8,791 nucleotides of DNA. Source: an uncultured Oscillospiraceae bacterium (lineage in GTDB: Bacteria; Bacillota; Clostridia; Oscillospirales; Oscillospiraceae). Positions 1 to 4,849 of the stretch are shown in pieces. The stretch covers positions 1-8,791 of the forward strand of contig CAKTZP010000086.1 of NCBI GenBank assembly GCA_934636045.1, in the 5' to 3' direction. Position numbers and translations under genes: made by a program. The notes under the pieces are model-generated. The model searched no databases and had not been told where the DNA came from. It saw nothing but the letters and a program-made list of their open reading frames with translations. Every line of letters begins with the position of its first letter. Within the stretch, counting starts at the first letter, position 1.

Positions 1-975
1 CTCGAGGCCATTGCCGATGTCAGCAACATCGACGCCCCCGGCGAATATGACCTGAGCTGGACGCTCGATCCACCCTCGACGGTCGCCTCCGGCGATATCA
101 AGCTCGTCGATACCAATTCCAATAAGATCACCGTCAAGGTGAGCGAATACAAGGAGCGCCCGGGGATTCCCGTCACCGTGGAATACAGCGGCACCCTCGC
201 CGACGGCTACCTCCGCGACACCGAAACGGTCAGCACGCTGTCCGTCAGCGGCCCGTCCGAGGAGGTCGGCCTCATCGACCATGCCGTTGTGAAGGTCGAC
301 CTCGAGGGCGCAAGCACCAGCGTCGATGCGGACTATCCCTATACCTTTGTCGATGCCGACGGCGTGGAGCTCACGCTGAGCGCCAATGTCAAGGCCTCGA
401 CCGAAACGGTGCACCTTTCCGTGCCCATCCTGCGGTATAAGCAGGTCGAGCTGAGCGTCAAGCTCATCGATGGCGGCGGCGCGACATCGGCAAATACCGA
501 CTGCACCATCGACCCGAAGACGATCATCGTTACCGGCAGCGAGGAGGCCCTCGCGCAGCTGGATACGCTCGAGATCATGACGATCGAACTTGCCAAGGTC
601 ACCACCAGCCAGACATGGGACACAACGCCCGAGCTTCCTGCCGGCGTGACCCTGCGCGGCTCTGTTTCCAGCGTCAAGGTCAAGCTCCGCTTTACCGGAC
701 TGGTCACCAAACGCATTACCATCCCCTGCGCGGACATCACCCGTCTGAACGACAACGGTGCGCTGGAATTTGCCGAGCAGAGCGTCGTCATCTCCGTGCG
801 CGGCAAGGCAGCGGAGGTCAATGCCCTCAATGCGGACAATATCCTTGTCTCGGCGGATATGACCGGCGGCTATGACGCGACCACCAAGACGGTTGCGCTG
901 ACAATCAAGCTGCCGGAAGGCTCCAAGGCCGGCGTTCTTTCCGAGCCCTACACCGTGCAGGTCGTCGAGGGCTGA
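1..975 (+). CDS. YbbR-repeat protein, CdaR-like (3' part, start outside window)
   Basis: The reading frame is open from the left edge to TGA at 973-975, giving the last 324 residues; the true start lies upstream. The fragment is rich in beta-strand-type sequence and holds repeats of about 90 residues. Each is marked by a V-x-G turn (fragment residues 82-84 VSG, 177-179 VTG, 266-268 VRG) followed by a hydrophobic stretch, as in YbbR domains. The first 60 or so residues look like the end of a further repeat. In Firmicutes, YbbR proteins with an N-terminal membrane anchor (CdaR) bind and modulate the diadenylate cyclase CdaA, with the repeats outside the membrane. The anchor and any cdaA gene would lie left of the window, so the CdaR assignment is an inference. 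The usual downstream partner glmM is not next; an RseC-like gene follows after 4 nt. The GTG at 139 is internal, not a start. Confidence 0.85.
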   Translation, partial: LEAIADVSNIDAPGEYDLSWTLDPPSTVASGDIKLVDTNSNKITVKVSEYKERPGIPVTVEYSGTLADGYLRDTETVSTLSVSGPSEEVGLIDHAVVKVDLEGASTSVDADYPYTFVDADGVELTLSANVKASTETVHLSVPILRYKQVELSVKLIDGGGATSANTDCTIDPKTIIVTGSEEALAQLDTLEIMTIELAKVTTSQTWDTTPELPAGVTLRGSVSSVKVKLRFTGLVTKRITIPCADITRLNDNGALEFAEQSVVISVRGKAAEVNALNADNILVSADMTGGYDATTKTVALTIKLPEGSKAGVLSEPYTVQVVEG

Positions 976-979
976 GCCG

Positions 980-1381
980 ATGCAGCAAAAGGCAACAGTA
1001 GAATCGGTACAGCCCGACGGCACGGCCACGCTGCTGGTGCAGCGGCAGAGCGCGTGCAGCGGAGACTGCCATCAGTGCGGCGGCTGCGGCGCAGTCGGCC
1101 AGACCCTCCGGATCCGCGCAGAAAACCCCATCGGTGCACAGCCCGGCGAGGTTGTCTATGTCGAATCCGAGAGCAAGACCGTTCTTTTCGCAGCAACGCT
1201 GGTGTATCTGCTCCCGGCGGTGCTCTTTGTGGCGGGGTATCTGACGGCCGAGGCGCTGGCGCTGCCCGCCGGGCTCATCGGCGGCCTGTGTCTTGTGCTG
1301 GGGATGCTCCCGGCCTTTGCCTATAACCGCCGCGTCAAGACCCATCCGCCCCGCCAGACCATCACCGGAAGGGCCGGGTGA
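980..1381 (+). CDS. RseC/MucC family membrane protein (SoxR-reducing system type)
   Basis: Encodes 133 residues from ATG at 980, 4 nt after the YbbR gene, with GAGGG at 967-971 as a modest ribosome site. The N-terminal soluble part carries four cysteines, C26, C30, C33 and C36 (C-x3-C-x2-C-x2-C, with a CGGC core). Two hydrophobic helices follow at about 67-88 and 95-115, then a basic tail (NRRVK) expected to face the cytoplasm. This layout, a cysteine cluster before two transmembrane helices, is that of RseC/MucC proteins. E. coli RseC affects sigma-E signalling and, with the Rsx (Rnf-like) complex, keeps SoxR reduced. No rnf/rsx, rseA/rseB or soxR gene is visible here, so the electron partner is unknown. 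The cysteines probably bind a metal or an Fe-S cluster, which is an inference. Confidence 0.82.
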   Translation: MQQKATVESVQPDGTATLLVQRQSACSGDCHQCGGCGAVGQTLRIRAENPIGAQPGEVVYVESESKTVLFAATLVYLLPAVLFVAGYLTAEALALPAGLIGGLCLVLGMLPAFAYNRRVKTHPPRQTITGRAG

Positions 1382-1387
1382 GGCGCG

Positions 1388-2263
1388 GTGTTCGGCTATG
1401 TGCTTCCCCGCCGGGACAAGCTTTCCGAGCAGGAAAAGACGCGCTACCACGCCGCCTACTGCGGCCTGTGCCGGTGCCTGAAAAAGCGTTACGGCTTCCA
1501 TGCCCGCTTTTTGGTGAACTATGATATGACGTTTCTGTACTTCCTGCTCCGCGGCGGGGAGGGACGGCAGCCCGAGCGCTGCTTTTGTCCCGCGCGCGTG
1601 GTCTGCCGGAAGAATTGCATGCCGCGCGACGCGGCGATGGACTATGCCGCCGATCTGAGCGTGCTGCTCAGCTATTGGAAGCTGCGCGACGCGCGGCTCG
1701 ACAGCGGCCACCGCCTGACCGCGGGCGCGGGGCTGCTGCTGTACCGCCGCGCCTACCGTAAGGCCGCTGCGCGCCGGCCGGAGTGCGACCGCGTGTTTTC
1801 CGAGCGCCTTGCCGCGCTGCACGCGCTGGAGGCCTCCGACTGCGCCAGCCTCGACCGACCCGCCGACGCGTTTGCCTCGCTGCTGCGAGCGTGCGCGGGC
1901 TTTGTACCGGAGGGGGATACGCGGCGCGCGCTGGAGCTTTTGCTGTATCACGTCGGCCGGTATCTCTACCTTACCGACGCGCTGGAGGATCTACCCAAGG
2001 ATCTGCGCAGCGGGAGCTATAATCCCATCCCGCGGCGCTTTGCGCTGGCGGACGGCAAGCTGAGCGACGGCGACCGCCGCGCACTGCTGGATACTATTGA
2101 AGCCTCCATTGCCATGGCGGCCTCGGCCTTTGCCCTGCTTCCTCCCGCGCAGGACAGCGCACTGGTACACAATATCATCTATGAGGGACTTCCCACGGTG
2201 CTGCGCTGCGTCGCGGCGGGAACCTTCCGTAAGAGAGGAACACAGAATGAAAGACCCCTATGA
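1388..2263 (+). CDS. DUF5685 family protein, function unknown
   Basis: Encodes 291 residues from GTG at 1388, 6 nt after the RseC-like gene. This start gives the N-terminus MFGYVLP that I associate with DUF5685 proteins of Clostridia. Visible features: a CGLC pair (C25, C28) plus C30; a second cysteine group at C65, C67, C73 and C77; a largely helical body; and an acidic patch D197-A-L-E-D201-L-P-K-D205 followed by SGSYNP (208-213). The spaced acids loosely recall the aspartate-rich, metal-binding motif of all-helical prenyl synthases, but I see no second such motif and do not claim that activity. No signal peptide or clear membrane helix is seen. The 3' end overlaps the J-domain gene by 17 nt in another frame, so the two products are probably made together. 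Family membership is from recognition of the N-terminus and cysteine spacing; the function is unknown. Confidence 0.78.
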   Translation: MFGYVLPRRDKLSEQEKTRYHAAYCGLCRCLKKRYGFHARFLVNYDMTFLYFLLRGGEGRQPERCFCPARVVCRKNCMPRDAAMDYAADLSVLLSYWKLRDARLDSGHRLTAGAGLLLYRRAYRKAAARRPECDRVFSERLAALHALEASDCASLDRPADAFASLLRACAGFVPEGDTRRALELLLYHVGRYLYLTDALEDLPKDLRSGSYNPIPRRFALADGKLSDGDRRALLDTIEASIAMAASAFALLPPAQDSALVHNIIYEGLPTVLRCVAAGTFRKRGTQNERPL

Positions 2264-2834
2264 GGTGCTCGGCGTGCCGCACGGCGCGTCAGAGGACGAG
2301 ATCAAAAAGGCGTACCGCGAGCTGGCGCGCAAGTACCACCCGGATAACTACGTCAATAACCCCCTTGCGGATCTGGCGCAGGAGAAAATGAAGGAGATCA
2401 ACGAGGCCTACGCCGTGCTTACCAAGGGCGGCGGCGCGTCCTCGCAGCAGACCGGCGGCGCAGGCTACGCCTCGCAGCAGCGCACGCAGCAAAACGCCTC
2501 CGGCGTCTATGCCGAGATCCGGCGGCTCATCCAGATGGGTCAGCTTGATCAGGCGGAGGGTCGGCTGGACGGCATTGCCAACCACGATGCGCAGTGGTAC
2601 TATCTGCGCGGGGTGATCGCCCAGCGGCGCGGCTGGATGGACGAGGCGGCGCAGAATTTCCGCATCGCCGTCAGCATGGACCCGACCAACATGGAATACC
2701 GCAGCGCGGCCAACGCCGGCGGCGGAGACTACACCACCTATCGCCAGCAGGGCGGCGGCACAGACGCGGACGATTGCTGCAACCTCTGCGGCACGCTGAT
2801 GTGCCTCAACTGCCTGTGCAACGGCTGCCGCTGA
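2247..2834 (+). CDS. Small J-domain protein with helical repeat region and cysteine-rich tail
   Basis: Encodes 195 residues. The start chosen is ATG at 2247, which begins [10 protein letters not shown], the standard first helix of a J domain, and follows GAGAGGA at 2233-2239; the open frame further upstream is a shadow of the DUF5685 gene. The J domain covers about 1-60 with HPD at 31-33, the tripeptide that stimulates Hsp70 (DnaK) ATPase. A Gln/Gly/Ser-rich linker (about 62-84) follows, then a helical segment (about 86-152) resembling a TPR pair, including [17 protein letters not shown]. The last 19 residues contain seven cysteines (177, 178, 181, 186, 189, 191, 194). The Gly/Phe region, the DnaJ zinc finger and the C-terminal substrate domains of true DnaJ are missing, so this is a specialised co-chaperone, not the housekeeping dnaJ. 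The tail may bind metal or act as a lipidation-type membrane anchor; neither is shown by the sequence. Confidence 0.88.
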   Translation: MKDPYEVLGVPHGASEDEIKKAYRELARKYHPDNYVNNPLADLAQEKMKEINEAYAVLTKGGGASSQQTGGAGYASQQRTQQNASGVYAEIRRLIQMGQLDQAEGRLDGIANHDAQWYYLRGVIAQRRGWMDEAAQNFRIAVSMDPTNMEYRSAANAGGGDYTTYRQQGGGTDADDCCNLCGTLMCLNCLCNGCR

Positions 2835-2847
2835 TCGAACGGAAAAA

Positions 2848-2853
2848 AGGAGG
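2848..2853 (+). promoter_or_regulatory. Strong Shine-Dalgarno for yicC
   Basis: AGGAGG ends 8 nt before the GTG at 2862 and supports that start over internal ATGs such as the one at 2874. It lies in the 27-nt gap (2835-2861) that separates the cysteine-rich gene group from the conserved yicC-rsmB block. No convincing promoter or terminator was seen in this gap. Confidence 0.8.
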
Positions 2854-2861
2854 AACCCATC

Positions 2862-3743
2862 GTGATTTGCAGTATGACCGGCTACGGCCGTGCGGTGCAG
2901 ACCCTGCGGGGGCGGGAGATCATTGTCGAGCTGCGCTCGGTGAATAACCGCTTCCTGGACTGCAGCGTCCGGCTGCCCCGCGCGTTTTCCTATGTAGAGG
3001 ATGCCGTCAAGCAGCGCGTGAAGGAAAGCGTATCACGCGGCAAGGTCGACGTTTTCGTGACCGTCAATTCCACCGGCGAGGACGAAAATGTCCGCGTCGC
3101 GCTCAACCGCCCGGTGCTCGAGGGCTATCTTGCGGCGCTGAAAACGGTCTGCGAGGAATATGACGTGAAAAACGATATCAGCGCCATGACGCTCGCGCGT
3201 CTGCCTGAGGTCTTCCAGACCGAAAAGGCCGAGGAGGACGAGGCGCAGAACCGCGCGGACATTCTGGCCGTGCTGGATGAGGCCATTGCCGCTTATAATG
3301 CCATGCGCGCCCGCGAGGGCGAGGCGCTGGTCAACGACCTGCGCAGCCATGCGGCAGCCATCGTGCGCAATGTGGAGCGGGTCGAGCAGCGCTCGCCCGT
3401 TACCGTGGCCGAATACCGCGCCCGCTTGGAGCGCAAAATGCGCGAGGTGCTGGAGAGCACGACCATCGACGAGAGCCGCATCCTCACCGAGGCCGCCATC
3501 TTTGCCGATAAGGTCGCGGTGGACGAGGAGACCGTCCGCCTGCGCAGCCATCTGAGCCAGATGGACGAGCTGCTCTCCGGCGGCGGCGCCGTCGGCCGAA
3601 AGCTGGACTTCCTGCTCCAAGAGATGAATCGCGAGGCCAACACCATCGGCTCGAAGGGCAACGACCTCGAGCAGGCGCGCAGCGTGGTCGAGATCAAGGC
3701 GGAGCTGGAAAAGATCCGCGAGCAGGTGCAAAATATCGAGTAA
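2862..3743 (+). CDS. yicC: YicC/YloC family endoribonuclease-related protein
   Basis: Encodes 293 residues, the usual family length, from GTG at 2862. The N-terminus MICSMTGYGRA matches the family signature M-x-x-SMTGYGR. The YicC-like N-terminal domain spans about 1-155. The C-terminal DUF1732 domain (about 205-293) holds the signature KLDFLLQEMNREANTIGSK at 247-265 and ends in a charged, probably coiled helix. E. coli YicC is linked to degradation of the small RNA RyhB, and members of the family have been described as RNases; B. subtilis YloC sits in the same gene order as here. The stop TAA at 3741-3743 shares its last base with the remA ATG (TAATG), so termination and re-initiation are probably coupled. 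Confidence 0.95.
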   Translation: MICSMTGYGRAVQTLRGREIIVELRSVNNRFLDCSVRLPRAFSYVEDAVKQRVKESVSRGKVDVFVTVNSTGEDENVRVALNRPVLEGYLAALKTVCEEYDVKNDISAMTLARLPEVFQTEKAEEDEAQNRADILAVLDEAIAAYNAMRAREGEALVNDLRSHAAAIVRNVERVEQRSPVTVAEYRARLERKMREVLESTTIDESRILTEAAIFADKVAVDEETVRLRSHLSQMDELLSGGGAVGRKLDFLLQEMNREANTIGSKGNDLEQARSVVEIKAELEKIREQVQNIE

Positions 3744-4015
3744 TGAGATTAGTCAATATCGGATTTGGGAATATGGTCTCCGCCGAGCGCGTGCTGGCCG
3801 TGGTCAGCCCGGACTCCGCGCCGGTCAAGCGGCTGGTGCAGGAGGCCAAGGAGCGCGCCATGCTCATTGACGCCAGCTTCGGCCGGAAGACCCGCGCCGT
3901 GCTGCTCATGGACACCGACCATATCGTGCTTTCGGCCATCGCGCCGGAGGCCATCACACGGCGATTTCACGAAAAGGATGCCGCGGTGCATCCCGAAGAG
4001 GAGGAAGAGGCTTGA
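3743..4015 (+). CDS. remA: RemA/DUF370 family DNA-binding regulator
   Basis: Encodes 90 residues from ATG at 3743, one base inside the yicC stop; no good Shine-Dalgarno is visible, which fits coupled re-initiation. The protein is close to B. subtilis RemA along its whole core: LVNIGFGNMVSAERVLAVVS at 3-22, SPDSAPVKR, then MLIDASFGRKTRAVLLMD. Conserved basic residues (R16; R48, K49, R51) correspond to the DNA-contact region of RemA. RemA assembles into rings that wrap DNA and activates matrix and osmoprotection operons in B. subtilis; targets in this organism are unknown. The C-terminus ends in an acidic run (PEEEEEA) whose GAG/GAA codons also form the gmk ribosome site. The gene next to gmk is the standard position. 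Confidence 0.95.
   Translation: MRLVNIGFGNMVSAERVLAVVSPDSAPVKRLVQEAKERAMLIDASFGRKTRAVLLMDTDHIVLSAIAPEAITRRFHEKDAAVHPEEEEEA
3999..4004 (+). promoter_or_regulatory. gmk Shine-Dalgarno inside the remA 3' end
   Basis: AGGAGG ends 7 nt before the TTG at 4012 and justifies this weak start codon. It lies within a purine-only stretch (3996-4010) that encodes the acidic tail of RemA, so coding and initiation signals are superimposed. Confidence 0.75.
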
Positions 4016-4611
4016 AACCGGGCAGAATTCTGATCGTCTCCGGCCCATCCGGGGTCGGCAAGGGCACGATCGTGCGGGAGGTCATGAGGGCCAACCCATC
4101 CCTGCAATTCTCCGTTTCCGCAACGACCCGCGCCATTCGTCCCGGTGAGGTCGAGGGAAAAAGCTACTATTTTGTCACAAAGGAACGCTTTGAGGAGATG
4201 ATCGCCGCAGGCGAGCTCCTTGAGCACGCCTGCTACGCCGGAAATTACTACGGCACGCCCCTGAAGCCCGTCGAGGAAGCCCTCGCCAAGGGTATCAGCA
4301 TCGTGCTGGAGATCGAGGTGCAGGGTGCCTTGCAGGTCATGCAGCGCCGCCCGGATGTGATCTCCGTCTTCATCGCACCGCCGAGCTTTGCCGAGCTCAA
4401 GCGCCGGCTGGCCGGACGCGGCGATACGCCCCCCGAGGTGGCGGCGCGCCGCCTTCAGGTCGCGGTGCAGGAATGCCAAGCGGCCAAGCAATACCAATAT
4501 ACTGTTGTCAACGACGATCTGCAGCGGGCCGTCGGCGCCCTCGAGGCGATTCTGACTGCCGAGTCCTGCAGAAGTATTTATTCTCATATCGAACTCAAGG
4601 AGGAACCGTAA
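4012..4611 (+). CDS. gmk: Guanylate kinase
   Basis: Encodes 199 residues, normal for the family, from TTG at 4012, which overlaps the remA stop as TTGA. Guanylate kinase phosphorylates GMP to GDP with ATP in the cytoplasm, an essential step of GTP and dGTP supply. The P-loop SGPSGVGKGT occupies 10-19. The GMP-binding segment has T38-T39-R40...RPGE (43-46), VEGKSYYFV and YYGTP. The segment LEIEVQG (99-105) corresponds to the canonical LEIDVQG. The lid region reads RRLAGRGDTPPEVAARRL, where most relatives have GRGTD, so the T and D are swapped (D138, T139). Placement between remA and rpoZ is the classic Firmicutes order; omega follows after 2 nt. Assignment is secure. Confidence 0.97.
   Translation: MKPGRILIVSGPSGVGKGTIVREVMRANPSLQFSVSATTRAIRPGEVEGKSYYFVTKERFEEMIAAGELLEHACYAGNYYGTPLKPVEEALAKGISIVLEIEVQGALQVMQRRPDVISVFIAPPSFAELKRRLAGRGDTPPEVAARRLQVAVQECQAAKQYQYTVVNDDLQRAVGALEAILTAESCRSIYSHIELKEEP
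4598..4603 (+). promoter_or_regulatory. rpoZ Shine-Dalgarno inside gmk
   Basis: AGGAGG lies in the last codons of gmk, 10 nt before the ATG at 4614. It marks that ATG as the rpoZ start rather than any upstream codon of the longer open frame beginning near 4473. Confidence 0.7.
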
Positions 4612-4613
4612 AA

Positions 4614-4811
4614 ATGCTGTATCCTGCAATGTCTGAACTGTTAAAGCACATCGATAGCCGCTATCTGCTCGTTAATGTCGTGGCGCGCCGCGCCCGCCAG
4701 CTGTCCATCGAGGCCGAGACCTTCCATGAGCCGCTGACCGACAAGCCCGTCACCCTCGCCATCCGCGAGGTCGCCGAGGGCAAGCTGGAGGCATCCATTC
4801 AGGAGCCGTAA
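4614..4811 (+). CDS. rpoZ: DNA-directed RNA polymerase omega subunit
   Basis: Encodes 65 residues from ATG at 4614, 2 nt after the gmk stop. The N-terminus MLYPAMSELLKHIDSRYLLV matches the Firmicutes omega pattern MLxPS-x2-x-LL-x2-x-DSxY-LV, and is followed by the conserved helix VVARRARQL. TDKPVTLAIREVAEGKLE then corresponds to the KPVT/A-IxEIxxGKI segment of the family. Omega binds the beta-prime subunit and helps polymerase assembly and stability. The length is typical of the short omega of Gram-positive bacteria. The longer open frame starting near 4473 lies mostly within gmk and is not real coding sequence. Confidence 0.95.
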   Translation: MLYPAMSELLKHIDSRYLLVNVVARRARQLSIEAETFHEPLTDKPVTLAIREVAEGKLEASIQEP

Positions 4812-4837
4812 TCGCGCAGCAAGATCAAACGAGCATG

Positions 4838-4843
4838 GGAGGG
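4838..4843 (+). promoter_or_regulatory. priA Shine-Dalgarno that decides the start
   Basis: GGAGGG lies 6 nt upstream of the ATG at 4850 and immediately after another in-frame ATG at 4835. This favours 4850 as the true priA start; starting at 4835 would place the ribosome site inside the gene. The 38-nt rpoZ-priA gap (4812-4849) shows nothing else recognisable. Confidence 0.7.
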
Positions 4844-4849
4844 CGGAAT

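Noticed and set aside
905..1951. Long minus-strand open frame of 348 codons opposite the RseC-like and DUF5685 genes
   Set aside because: Low-complexity Arg/Ala/Gly-rich product with no family pattern, lying opposite recognisable + strand genes; typical of antisense frames in GC-rich DNA.
2097..2246. N-terminal extension of the J-domain gene upstream of 2247
   Set aside because: The extra 50 residues are Pro/Arg-rich, overlap the DUF5685 gene in another frame, and the J domain begins exactly at the ATG with its own ribosome site.
3585..3600. GC-rich palindrome-like stretch (GGCGGCGCCGTCGGCC) as a terminator stem
   Set aside because: It lies within the yicC coding region, is not followed by a T run, and such stretches are common in GC-rich codons.
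3033..3731. Minus-strand open frame of 232 codons opposite yicC
   Set aside because: Leucine/alanine/histidine-rich shadow of a conserved + strand gene.
4504..4600. Possible internal promoter near the gmk 3' end (TTGTCA followed by an AT-richer stretch)
   Set aside because: No -10 box at proper spacing was found, and the AT-richer bases encode the end of Gmk.
4473..4613. N-terminal extension of rpoZ
   Set aside because: Lies inside gmk; omega starts at MLYP, preceded by AGGAGG.
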